This document shows, one piece after another, positions 25,713 through 33,947 of a DNA stretch of 64,000 nt (positions within the stretch are counted from its first letter, which is position 1; the number at the start of each line of letters is the position of its first letter). Both the position numbers and the translations under genes were made by a program. The notes under the pieces are model-generated. The model did no database searches and had not been told where the DNA came from. It was given only the letters and a program-made list of their open reading frames with translations. The DNA lies in NCBI GenBank assembly GCA_964444225.1, contig CAYUFM010000001.1, positions 71,173-135,172 of the forward strand, written 5' to 3'. The DNA is from JALHOM01 sp964444225 (GTDB taxonomy: Bacteria; Patescibacteriota; Saccharimonadia; Saccharimonadales; 2-12-FULL-41-12).

Positions 25713-26763
25713 TATTTTTTAACGCAAACCTATGTTTTATTGATGCTATTTTACTTGAGTAGATCCACCTTTTACTATTATATATACTGTCTATTTCAGA
25801 TTTAGACATTGTTAATTCAGTTTTGATATTCTTAATTGTTTTAAACAGTTCCGACTTTTCTAGCTCCGACTTTTCTAGCTCCGACTCTAGTAATCTTATT
25901 TTTGACAAACTATTTGCAGCCATTGATATAGGGCTGGTTGATTTTAGTAAGCTTTTATACTTTTTATAGTCAATTTTCTTCTCTTTTTTTGGCTTTAAAA
26001 CTATCATAAATTCTTGAGTATTTTCTTTTGTCGGAGAAAAAAACTCAATATCAAAATCAAGTAACTCCGCACGATCTAAATCATATAAAAATTTAATAAA
26101 TTGATAGTCTGAAAATGGCCAAAAATGAGTATCGTCGGGAAGTTTATTATTACTTACATCTCTGTATGCAGATAAGGCATCTTTAAAACCATTTTTTGGT
26201 AAAATATTTGCACTTTTTGTACCGCTCCAAAAAAAACTAGGCCTATTCTCGTGGACCGCATTATAAACGAAATCAAAAACGCGATTACGAGAATTTCGGT
26301 TATCTTTATATACTTCATAAGCATCGATAAAAGAAGTGCCATTCCGAAAGTGATCAAAACAATATCTTGCATCAGGATATATGATTATTATTTTACCATC
26401 TGGTGATATGACTGACTTAATGTCGGTAAAAAAATTAATTATATCTGGCATATGCTCAATTACATGAGATAGCACTACTGCATCAAACAAAGGAACTTTC
26501 TTAAAAGTATCTTTGTAGGTTCCTTTTACTACATAGTCTATGTCTACAATATCTTCTGTGTTAATTTTTATGCCAGTAGATTCAAGGTAGGTATTGGCTG
26601 TGTATAGTTTCTTAATATCGTCCGTAGAACGAATATCGGCATAGCGTGCTTTTTTAAACCTATCTTTAGTTGCAATAGGACCATTAAGCGGACCAAACTC
26701 AAGTATGTGATCCTCTGTTTTTAATAATTTGTTCTTAATATAATCTCTATGGCTCATTCTCAT
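25699..26763 (-). CDS. SAM-dependent methyltransferase with C-terminal coiled coil
   Basis: A 354-residue class I methyltransferase-like protein. The nucleotide-binding region begins HILEFGPLNGPIATKDRF (motif I with Gly), followed by VDIDYVVKG, and the post-motif stretch LFDAVVLSHVIEHMPDI, as in Methyltransf_11/23 proteins. The C-terminal 80 residues form a coiled coil with a short tandem repeat ELEKSELEKSEL. The coupled position between glycosyltransferases and the sugar-nucleotide genes suggests modification or length control of the glycan. Coiled-coil methyltransferases such as WbdD terminate chains and act as rulers for ABC-exported O-antigens. That analogy is inference, and no kinase domain is present here. 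Confidence 0.8.
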   Translation of the reverse strand: MRMSHRDYIKNKLLKTEDHILEFGPLNGPIATKDRFKKARYADIRSTDDIKKLYTANTYLESTGIKINTEDIVDIDYVVKGTYKDTFKKVPLFDAVVLSHVIEHMPDIINFFTDIKSVISPDGKIIIIYPDARYCFDHFRNGTSFIDAYEVYKDNRNSRNRVFDFVYNAVHENRPSFFWSGTKSANILPKNGFKDALSAYRDVSNNKLPDDTHFWPFSDYQFIKFLYDLDRAELLDFDIEFFSPTKENTQEFMIVLKPKKEKKIDYKKYKSLLKSTSPISMAANSLSKIRLLESELEKSELEKSELFKTIKNIKTELTMSKSEIDSIYNSKRWIYSSKIASIKHRFALKNNEKK

Positions 26764-26764
26764 A

Positions 26765-27865
26765 CTACTTATTCCAGACAGTCCTGTTGATATAGTCCGT
26801 GTAGCTCATTATTATACGAACTACCTTTTGTGCGACATTATCTGAATTATAATCTTCAACAATTTGCATTTGTTTAGAGGTGACTACTTTAATTGAATCC
26901 AAAACTGTTTCTTTATTTAGTCCTGTCATAATAAGTGTTCCTTCATCCATACCCTCAGGTCGCTCATGCGCCTGACGAACGGTGATAGCAGGAAACCCTA
27001 GTAATGAAGATTCTTCAGTAATTGTGCCGCTGTCAGAAATTACACAAAATGCATTTTTTTGAAGTTTAATATAGTCAGCAAAACCAGCTGGTTTCATTGA
27101 GTGCACTAATTCGTGGAATTTTGTTCCTTTTGCATCGATTAGTTTTTGAGTTCTCGGATGAACTGAGAATATTACCGGCATTTTATACGTATCACAAATT
27201 GCGTTCACAGACTCAACCAAGTCAGCAAAGTTCTTCTCGCTGTCTACATTTTCCTCACGATGGGCGCTAAGTAGAAAATACTTCTTTTCATGCAAGTTGA
27301 GTTCATTCAAAACATCGCTCAAATCAATAGATTTTTTATTTATTGCCAAAACCTCTTTCATGCTAGAGCCAACCTTAATAATTGTCTCAGGTCTAATACC
27401 CTCTGCCATAAGGTATCGACGGGCATGTTCTGTGATAGTCATATTTATATCACTCAAATGATCTACTATTTTTCGATTTAGTTCTTCTGGTACACGTTGG
27501 TCAAAACACCTATTGCCAGCCTCCATATGAAATACTGGAATTTTATTCCTTTTAGCTGAAATTACAGCTAAGCAAGAATTGGTGTCTCCATATACCAAGA
27601 GGGCATCTGGCTTATGTTCTTTAAACAATTTGTCTGTTTTGATAATGACGTTTCCTATAGTTTCGGCAGCATCTTTTCCTGCAGCCTCTATAAAGATATC
27701 GGGCCTTCTGACACCCATACCATCAAAAAAGATCTCGTTTAACTCATAATCATAGTTTTGGCCAGTATGGACAAGAATATGTTCAGTATATTTATCAAGC
27801 TCCGGAATCACTGCCGCAAGCTTAATAATCTCTGGCCTAGTGCCAACTATTGTCATTACCTTCAT
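26765..27865 (-). CDS. UDP-N-acetylglucosamine 2-epimerase family enzyme (WecB/WbjD/WbvD-like)
   Basis: A 366-residue non-hydrolysing UDP-sugar 2-epimerase. Signatures are MTIVGTRPEIIKLAAVIPEL at the N-terminus, HTGQNYDYELNEIFFDGM, VYGDTNSCL, HMEAGNRCFDQRVPEELNRK, HREENVDS and the C-terminal ISDSGTITEESSLLGFPAI. It catalyses C2 epimerisation of a UDP-HexNAc. In this three-gene set it would be the last step, acting on an L-sugar intermediate as WbjD/CapG or WbvD do, rather than making ManNAc. It starts four bases before the end of the reductase gene, giving tight coupling. Confidence 0.93.
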   Translation of the reverse strand: MKVMTIVGTRPEIIKLAAVIPELDKYTEHILVHTGQNYDYELNEIFFDGMGVRRPDIFIEAAGKDAAETIGNVIIKTDKLFKEHKPDALLVYGDTNSCLAVISAKRNKIPVFHMEAGNRCFDQRVPEELNRKIVDHLSDINMTITEHARRYLMAEGIRPETIIKVGSSMKEVLAINKKSIDLSDVLNELNLHEKKYFLLSAHREENVDSEKNFADLVESVNAICDTYKMPVIFSVHPRTQKLIDAKGTKFHELVHSMKPAGFADYIKLQKNAFCVISDSGTITEESSLLGFPAITVRQAHERPEGMDEGTLIMTGLNKETVLDSIKVVTSKQMQIVEDYNSDNVAQKVVRIIMSYTDYINRTVWNK

Positions 27866-28716
27866 TTTGTTACCCTTTGACTTTCATCGTATAAAGATTC
27901 ATGTTCTGTGACCCACTTGGCCATCTCTTCAACCATCACATCATAGCTTGGGACCTCAAAATCGAAATCTGTAGTCTTTGCCAGACTTTTGTCGCTAACG
28001 TAATCGCTCGCTGGGTGAATAATTATATCCTTATTAAAATGTTTCTTAAATAAAGTGATGAGGTTAAATTTATCAATTTTCTCTCCGTTAACCACATGCC
28101 TTAAGCCCGTTAAGTTATTAGCGATCGCCTTTTCCATAGCCTTCGCTAGCTCGATAGTTGTAACACCTGTCCATATTGCCTTTTCAAATCCGTTTACGTC
28201 GCCTTTTTGGTTCATGAACCACTGGAATAAGCCAATACCGCTCCGGTTCTTGTCGGGGCCAACGATAGAGGTGCGTAGTGTTAGACTTGAATCGTCGTCG
28301 ATTTCTCCTAGAGCCTTCGATCGGCCATAAAAATCAGTGGCGGTCCTAAAACTATTCTCCGTGTACTCTCCTGATGCCTTCCCGTCAAAAACACAGTCAG
28401 TTGAGATATGAATAAATTTAATTCCTCTACTTACGCATAGCCCACTAACGTAGTGAGGTAAGTAGCTATTTACTATAACTGCAAGTGGCTTATTGTCTTC
28501 AGCAACTTTATTTAGGATCCCAATACAGTTAATAACTACATCTGGCTTAAAGTCATCAATGAAAGTCTCTGCGTCACTAATACCAGTACTCGCATCAAAG
28601 CAATAATCCTCAGAATTAGTACGGGAAGTACCTTTTACTTCATGACCTTGTTCTTGAAAATATAGCTTGGTCACATGACCAAGCATTCCCTCGGAGCCAA
28701 GTACTAATATTTTCAC
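27862..28716 (-). CDS. RmlD-like NAD(P)-dependent sugar-nucleotide reductase
   Basis: A 284-residue extended short-chain dehydrogenase. The Rossmann motif is VLGSEGMLGHVTKLYF, the catalytic Thr/Ser region ISTDCVFDG, and the catalytic Tyr-Lys pair lies in YGRSKALGE. It resembles dTDP-4-dehydrorhamnose reductase. Between a CapE/WbjB-like dehydratase and a 2-epimerase it would reduce the 4-keto group of a UDP-2-acetamido-2,6-dideoxy-L-hexulose. The cupin domain of CapF/WbjC, which serves the L-FucNAc route, is absent. It overlaps both neighbours by four bases. Confidence 0.9.
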   Translation of the reverse strand: MKILVLGSEGMLGHVTKLYFQEQGHEVKGTSRTNSEDYCFDASTGISDAETFIDDFKPDVVINCIGILNKVAEDNKPLAVIVNSYLPHYVSGLCVSRGIKFIHISTDCVFDGKASGEYTENSFRTATDFYGRSKALGEIDDDSSLTLRTSIVGPDKNRSGIGLFQWFMNQKGDVNGFEKAIWTGVTTIELAKAMEKAIANNLTGLRHVVNGEKIDKFNLITLFKKHFNKDIIIHPASDYVSDKSLAKTTDFDFEVPSYDVMVEEMAKWVTEHESLYDESQRVTK

Positions 28717-29714
28717 TCTTCGATCTCACCCATTTTCTTCAAGAGTTTAATTACACCATCCACATCAAGACGCTCTGTGGCATCAGAGCTGTAGGATTTA
28801 TATTCTACTACTTCGCCATCTCCCTCTGGGTAAAACTTATTGTAGTTCATGTCACGGTTATCCATAGGAATTCGGAAAAAATCGCCCATATCTTCGCTAT
28901 TAGATACTTCCTCGCTAGTTACCAATACTTCATGCGCTTTTTCGCCATGCCTTGTGCCAATAATCTCAGTTATGGCGTTAGATTTCTTATACTTTTTAAC
29001 TGCTTCAGCTAACGTCTCTATTGTCGCAGCCGGTGCTTTTTGTATAAATAAATCGCCTTGATTACCGTGTGTGAACGCGAAGATTACTAAGTCTACAGCG
29101 TCTGTTAATGTCATCATGAACCGCGTCATGTTCGGGTCGGTTATAGTAAGTGGTTTCTTTTCAGAAATGAGTTTATAGAACAAAGGTATGACTGAACCAC
29201 GCGACCCCATAACGTTACCGTACCTGGTCAAGCAAATTGTTGTATTAGCGCCTTCTCCAAGTTGTCGAGCCTTGGCAATTATAATTTTTTCCATCATTGC
29301 CTTGCTTGTGCCCATAGCATTGATTGGATAAGCCGCTTTGTCGGTGCTTAAGCAAATAATTTTTTTTACATTATGGTTTATTGCTGAAGTCAGCACGTTA
29401 TCTGTGCCAATAATGTTAGTTTTTACAGCCTCTAGTGGAAAAAACTCACATGAAGGCACTTGTTTAAGGGCAGCCGCATGGAAAATATAATCAACACCAT
29501 TCATGACTGCATCTAAACTACCTGGGTCTCTTACGTCACCAATATAAAATCTAAGTTTTGGGTTGTTATACTTTTTCCGCATGTCATCCTGTTTCTTCTC
29601 ATCACGCGAAAAGATTCTGATTTCACTTACGTCAGTATGCAAAAACCCTTTGAGCACTTCGTTGCCAAATGAGCCTGTTCCACCAGTAATAAGCAATACT
29701 TTGCCTTTAAACAT
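28713..29714 (-). CDS. UDP-GlcNAc 4,6-dehydratase/5-epimerase (CapE/WbjB/WbvB-like)
   Basis: A 333-residue short-chain dehydrogenase of the polysaccharide-biosynthesis CapD/CapE group. It has VLLITGGTGSFGNEVLKGF, IRIFSRDEKKQDDMR, FIGDVRD-like YIGDVRDPGSLD, HAAALKQVPSCEFFPLEAV, LSTDKAAYPINAMGTSKAMM with Met in place of the usual catalytic Tyr (as in CapE/FlaA1-type enzymes), and RYGNVMGSRGSVIPLF. It converts UDP-GlcNAc to a UDP-4-keto-6-deoxy-L-sugar. It leads the operon and has AGGAG eight bases before its ATG. Confidence 0.93.
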   Translation of the reverse strand: MFKGKVLLITGGTGSFGNEVLKGFLHTDVSEIRIFSRDEKKQDDMRKKYNNPKLRFYIGDVRDPGSLDAVMNGVDYIFHAAALKQVPSCEFFPLEAVKTNIIGTDNVLTSAINHNVKKIICLSTDKAAYPINAMGTSKAMMEKIIIAKARQLGEGANTTICLTRYGNVMGSRGSVIPLFYKLISEKKPLTITDPNMTRFMMTLTDAVDLVIFAFTHGNQGDLFIQKAPAATIETLAEAVKKYKKSNAITEIIGTRHGEKAHEVLVTSEEVSNSEDMGDFFRIPMDNRDMNYNKFYPEGDGEVVEYKSYSSDATERLDVDGVIKLLKKMGEIEE

Positions 29715-29782
29715 AGGTCTCCTTACCTTTATCTACTAATACTAGATTAGCAGATTAGGAGCAGGAGGCCAATAATAACGAA

Positions 29783-30637
29783 TTACCGGTTGTTGTCTCG
29801 TGCTTTTTCAGGCTGTAGAGTAACGTGATAGACGCCAGCTTCGAGATCAGCCAAGCCTTTGACTTCCGCTGCAATGGACTTACTAAACCCTTCAGTTTGT
29901 TCGGCAGCGTCAAGATATGTGCCATAGTGATCATTGGCAGCGCGCATTACTGCTTCTGAAGCGACGAAGTTAACCATGACCTTGCGGTCCCTAAATTTCT
30001 GAAGATCTGCCTTGAACTTTGCGTCCTCTTCGGCGTCAGCGTACCTTACGACTGTCTCAAGATTATTGAACATGGCTTCCATACGCGGAAAATGCCACTC
30101 ATTACCAACGACCACCAATTTTGCCCATTCGTGACTGTTAGATTCTCTGACCATCTCAATCAGTTGAGTTATAGTACTAAACGATCTCTCCTCACGCAGG
30201 ATCCTTTCAGAATCTATACCGCGATCCACCAACTCTTTCTCTACTACGGAAGCCATTGTTGGCTCAGTAGCATCGAAACGATTGAAGCTATTAGTTACAA
30301 TTGGCAGATGAGGGAAGACTTCTGCAATTTCGGCTGTGGCGATAACCCTTGTCCTGCTTCCTGTTACAAGCCCATGTTCACTTAGATCCGAGTAGGCAAG
30401 AGTTCGAAATCCTGTTTCGGCGCTATCATGTTGTTTAATTCCACCGCTGAAAGAGAAAATAACGTCTGGAGCCCCATCCAAACCGGCTTCTACAATACCT
30501 CGTATTCGTCCAGCTTTGTCATCGTCAACTAACTCAGGTTTCTGGGGCTGAGTATCACTACCCGCGATCGGCACCACCACACCATCCGGTTCTTGGTCTT
30601 GTGGTGTTTCAAAAAAGGTAGGGTTCTGTTGTTCCAT
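29783..30637 (-). CDS. YdcF/DUF218-like protein
   Basis: A 284-residue soluble protein with features of the YdcF/SanA (DUF218) family: an N-terminal VVVPIAGSD strand, the R-x-R-x-x-x-A segment GRIRGIVEAGLDGAPDVIFS followed by FSGG, the acidic patch ATEPTMASVVEKELVDRGID, and ILREERSFSTITQLIEM. The family is poorly characterised and has been linked to envelope metabolism. The usual membrane anchor is absent. The start at 30637 is set by a complete promoter immediately upstream; a longer in-frame start at 30673 would lie on the -35 element. Confidence 0.8.
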   Translation of the reverse strand: MEQQNPTFFETPQDQEPDGVVVPIAGSDTQPQKPELVDDDKAGRIRGIVEAGLDGAPDVIFSFSGGIKQHDSAETGFRTLAYSDLSEHGLVTGSRTRVIATAEIAEVFPHLPIVTNSFNRFDATEPTMASVVEKELVDRGIDSERILREERSFSTITQLIEMVRESNSHEWAKLVVVGNEWHFPRMEAMFNNLETVVRYADAEEDAKFKADLQKFRDRKVMVNFVASEAVMRAANDHYGTYLDAAEQTEGFSKSIAAEVKGLADLEAGVYHVTLQPEKARDNNR

Positions 30638-30644
30638 AATTACT

Positions 30645-30673
30645 ATTATAGCAGTTAATTTATAATTATGCAA
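30645..30673 (-). promoter_or_regulatory. Promoter TTGCAT - 17 bp - TATAAT
   Basis: On the minus strand the -35 (30673-30668) and -10 (30650-30645) are separated by exactly 17 bases, and seven bases separate the -10 from the ATG at 30637. A leaderless transcript is implied. Confidence 0.65.
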
Positions 30674-30780
30674 GTACTTTACTTATATCTTACACTTATT
30701 CCTTGCTGATTTTAAGTCGACCACAAGGCTTGAACACTCACTATGTGTCAATTACTTGGAATGAGCACCTTTTCTCTAGA

Positions 30781-31944
30781 TTATACACTTCCTTGTTTGT
30801 ATACATACTTCAGTCTATGGCCACCACCGACGTTAGGGTTTGCGTCATCAATAATTTTAAAAGAAAGAGCCTTTTCGTTAAGATCCAACGGTTTACCGCC
30901 AGCCCCTAGAATAGCAGTATTTATTGTATATTTCCCGGGCCCCAGGTCTAGCGTAATTGAATGTTTTATTTTTGTGCCCTTAAGATCTAGTCCTTTTGTA
31001 TTACTTCCAAAAACGTACCTTCCATCACTATCAATAATCGCAACTCCTATATAGGTATTTTTACTTATAGGTTTTTGTAACCACAGCTCCAGGACAAGTT
31101 CTTCGGATGGCTTATAAATTCTTTTATTATTTTTCGACTTTATTTGAATTAACGAAGATTTCTTACTTTTCTTATGTTTATTGGTCTCTTGTATCGGATC
31201 TTTTTCGGCCTTTATATTTATATCTGAATAGAGTTTTGCGGCCTGTTCTACATCACCGATATATTTAATTCCTTCTTTATCAATCAACATCGCTCGTGTA
31301 CATAGATTTTTTACACTTTCCATGTCATGGGTAACTAATACAACTGTTTGAAAATTTTCTTTATATTCTTCAAAAATCCTCAAGCATTTTTGTTGAAACG
31401 CTTCATCGCCTACCGCCAGCACTTCATCAAATATAAGAATGTCGTTTTTTGCCTTGATAGCAATTGAAAAGGCTAAACGTACCTGCATTCCTGAAGAATA
31501 ATTTTTCAGTTTTTGATCCATGAATTTCTCTAGTTCTGCAAAGCTTACAATGTCATCATATATATCATCCATCTCACTTTTTGAAAAACCAAGTAGTGCA
31601 CCATTTAAATACACATTGTCTCGACCTGTAAGCTCATGGTTAAAGCCAACCCCTAATTCTATAAATGGGGTGAGTCTTCCGTTGACAGATATAGAGCCAC
31701 TATCAGGAGAATAAACACCTGCTAAAAGTTTTAAAAGAGTACTCTTGCCACTTCCATTCCGCCCCACTATTCCAAAAAATTCACCTTTTTGTATATCAAA
31801 TGATATGTCATTTAAAACATTTTGTTTTTCATACTTTATTCCCCTTCCGAGCATGTTTACAAACATGCTTTTAAGCGAACCGTGTTTTTCGTGTGGCAAT
31901 CTGAAAGACTTACTAAGATTTTTTACTTCGATTATTGGATCCAA
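30781..31944 (-). CDS. wzt: Polysaccharide ABC exporter ATPase (Wzt/TagH-like) with C-terminal sugar-binding domain
   Basis: A 387-residue protein. Residues 1-245 are an ABC ATPase with Walker A GRNGSGKST (61-69), signature NYSSGMQVRLAFS, Walker B ILIFDEVLAVGD and the switch His in VLVTHDMESV. After a basic Lys/Ser-rich linker, residues about 265-387 form a beta-rich domain like Wzt-C, which recognises the finished glycan terminus and gates export. It pairs with the permease gene two bases upstream and together they form a Wzm/Wzt exporter. A Wzt-C domain implies chain-end recognition, which fits the coiled-coil methyltransferase encoded nearby. Confidence 0.93.
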   Translation of the reverse strand: MDPIIEVKNLSKSFRLPHEKHGSLKSMFVNMLGRGIKYEKQNVLNDISFDIQKGEFFGIVGRNGSGKSTLLKLLAGVYSPDSGSISVNGRLTPFIELGVGFNHELTGRDNVYLNGALLGFSKSEMDDIYDDIVSFAELEKFMDQKLKNYSSGMQVRLAFSIAIKAKNDILIFDEVLAVGDEAFQQKCLRIFEEYKENFQTVVLVTHDMESVKNLCTRAMLIDKEGIKYIGDVEQAAKLYSDINIKAEKDPIQETNKHKKSKKSSLIQIKSKNNKRIYKPSEELVLELWLQKPISKNTYIGVAIIDSDGRYVFGSNTKGLDLKGTKIKHSITLDLGPGKYTINTAILGAGGKPLDLNEKALSFKIIDDANPNVGGGHRLKYVYKQGSV

Positions 31945-31946
31945 CT

Positions 31947-32759
31947 CTATATATCCTCCGCAAAATTTTTAGCATTTTTTCTAAAATACAGCAAACCTAA
32001 ATACAGGACCACCAAGCAAATACTAATTGTAATTAATCTAGCAAAACTATTTCCAAAAACATTACTTATTGTATCGGTTTCGTGAGTGATAAGGGTGTAA
32101 CGGGCATCTTGAATAATTTGCGCTAAAGGATTTAGAAGTAATAATTTTTGATATAAATCATTGCTTATTATAGATACAGGGTAGAGTACTGGGGTTAAAT
32201 AAAATAAACCCTGGAGTGCCACGTCCCATATATGTCCAATATCTCTGTATTTAACATAGGCTGTTGCAAGCATGAGGGATATACCTAAAGATAAAATATA
32301 AAACTGCAATAAAACAAAAGGAAAAAGTAAGCTACTCATTAATAAGTCTGCGTTATTTATTATCATAAAAACAACGACAACTACCAGGTTAATAGCAAGA
32401 TTTATTAACGCTGTTATGCTGGCAGAAAATACCACTATCCAGCGTGGAATTCTTATTTTGCTTATTAAATCACCCCTACTAACAATTGAGTTTAAACTCA
32501 AAGAGGTCATTTCTGAAAAGAAATTAAACATTATTATTCCCAGCAGTAAGTAGATTGGAAAATTGGGTATATCGCTTCCAATTTTTAAAAAGTTTACAAA
32601 GACGGTATAAAGAATAATGAATAGGAATAAAGGCTTCAATAGAGTCCAGAGGTATCCTAAAAATGAACCTTGATATCTGAGTTTAAAATCAGTGACGACT
32701 AGTTGTCTTAATAATATCAAAGAGTAACGAAAATTCGTGTTAGTCTTTTTTATTCTCAT
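31947..32759 (-). CDS. wzm: Polysaccharide ABC exporter permease (Wzm/TagG-like)
   Basis: A 270-residue ABC-2-type membrane permease with six hydrophobic segments. Family marks are the N-terminal amphipathic stretch before LRYQGSFLGYLWTLLKPL, and VKYRDIGHIWDVALQGLFYL followed by TPVLYP. It moves the polyprenyl-linked polysaccharide across the membrane using the adjacent ATPase. A -10 element nine bases before the ATG implies that it starts the two-gene transcript. Confidence 0.93.
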   Translation of the reverse strand: MRIKKTNTNFRYSLILLRQLVVTDFKLRYQGSFLGYLWTLLKPLFLFIILYTVFVNFLKIGSDIPNFPIYLLLGIIMFNFFSEMTSLSLNSIVSRGDLISKIRIPRWIVVFSASITALINLAINLVVVVVFMIINNADLLMSSLLFPFVLLQFYILSLGISLMLATAYVKYRDIGHIWDVALQGLFYLTPVLYPVSIISNDLYQKLLLLNPLAQIIQDARYTLITHETDTISNVFGNSFARLITISICLVVLYLGLLYFRKNAKNFAEDI

Positions 32760-32768
32760 GCGTACTTT

Positions 32769-32774
32769 ATTCTA
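32769..32774 (-). promoter_or_regulatory. Extended -10 for the Wzm/Wzt exporter
   Basis: Minus-strand TGGTAGAAT (hexamer 32769-32774), nine bases before the ATG at 32759. Confidence 0.45.
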
Positions 32775-32782
32775 CCATTTTC

Positions 32783-32812
32783 TTGTTGTTTTGTTATAAC
32801 TAGCCATACAAT
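32783..32812 (+). promoter_or_regulatory. Promoter TTGTTG - 18 bp - TACAAT
   Basis: The -10 (32807-32812) lies seven bases before the ATG at 32820. It diverges from the exporter promoter. Confidence 0.45.
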
Positions 32813-32819
32813 TAGTAAT

Positions 32820-33947
32820 ATGAAGAAAATTATTTTCATTAGAAATGCTTATTCTTTTGACTTTGGTGGTGGAGAGAGAGTCCCTGTAAGTATTGCAAAT
32901 GAAGTTTCTAAATATGATTTTGAACCAATTATCATTTCAAAAAACCCTAAACTTTTAGATTTCGCCAAAAACAGCCGGGTTAAAACAATAAAGGGTGTAT
33001 GGTGGAGTCAACAAGATTGGAGTGGTTATAAAATTATTTTTACGCCAATATACTTTTCTTGGTTATTTTTTGTTTTTTTATGGTATGTATTAATTTTTTT
33101 AAAAAATAATCCAAAAATAGTACATGTTCAGAGTAAAGACGATTTTATCGCAGCTACCTTAGCGGGCAAACTTTTAGGCAAAAAAGTCATCTGGTCTGAT
33201 CACGCAGACTTAAAGCATATATATAAAAATTATCAGATATGGTACAAAAATCCAGTTGGTAAGCTTATATACCTAGTAAGTCTACTAGCAAACCATATAA
33301 TCATAACCAGCAAGAGCGAAAAACAACTTATAGAAGATTCATTAGGCAAAAAGCTCGCTAAAAACTATGTGGTTATATACTTAGGAGTTGTCGACACAGA
33401 GCAGCACCAACCAAAGCGCAAAATATCAAATAAGGTAACAATCGTCGCAACTTCTCGTTTGGTTAAAGATAAGGGTATTGGTGAATTAATTGATGCGTTC
33501 AGCGAAGCAAAGATACCTAATTCAACTCTTAAAATATGCGGAGATGGAAGGGATTCTAAGTTTTTTGAAACAAAGGCTAAAAATGCAGAAAATATTAAAT
33601 TCTTAGGTCATATTAAAGATGTTGTTTATGAGCTTAATAAAGCAGATATTTATATACATCCTACTTATCATGAAAGTTTTGGAGTCTCTTTGGTTGAAGC
33701 AGAGATGTGCGGTCTTCCTATAATTGCAAGCGATGTTGGCAGTATACCGGAGATAGTTAAAGACAAGAAAAATGGGATATTAGTTCCAGTAAAAGACGTG
33801 ACTGGCCTAGTTCAAGCAATACAGAAATTAGTTAACTTCCCTGAACTGCGAGTTAAAATGGGCAATGAGGGTCGTCAATTATTCCTCGATAAATTTCAAT
33901 TAGACAAAATAGTAAAAGAAAAATACCTACCTATTTATGAAAAATAA
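32820..33947 (+). CDS. Family 4 glycosyltransferase
   Basis: A 375-residue GT-B glycosyltransferase. It has the N-terminal glycine loop FDFGGGERVPVSIANEV, a hydrophobic helix around residues 78-95 that could associate with the membrane, VVATS-like VTIVATSRLVKDKGIGELI, and the donor-site segment HPTYHESFGVSLVEAEMCGL followed by PIIASDVGSIPEIV. It is the first gene of a two-gene unit; the next glycosyltransferase starts 11 bases before its end. The acceptor and donor sugars cannot be assigned. Confidence 0.9.
   Translation: MKKIIFIRNAYSFDFGGGERVPVSIANEVSKYDFEPIIISKNPKLLDFAKNSRVKTIKGVWWSQQDWSGYKIIFTPIYFSWLFFVFLWYVLIFLKNNPKIVHVQSKDDFIAATLAGKLLGKKVIWSDHADLKHIYKNYQIWYKNPVGKLIYLVSLLANHIIITSKSEKQLIEDSLGKKLAKNYVVIYLGVVDTEQHQPKRKISNKVTIVATSRLVKDKGIGELIDAFSEAKIPNSTLKICGDGRDSKFFETKAKNAENIKFLGHIKDVVYELNKADIYIHPTYHESFGVSLVEAEMCGLPIIASDVGSIPEIVKDKKNGILVPVKDVTGLVQAIQKLVNFPELRVKMGNEGRQLFLDKFQLDKIVKEKYLPIYEK

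Noticed and set aside
30638..30673. Longer start for the YdcF-like gene
   Set aside because: The extension covers the -10 and -35 of its own promoter.
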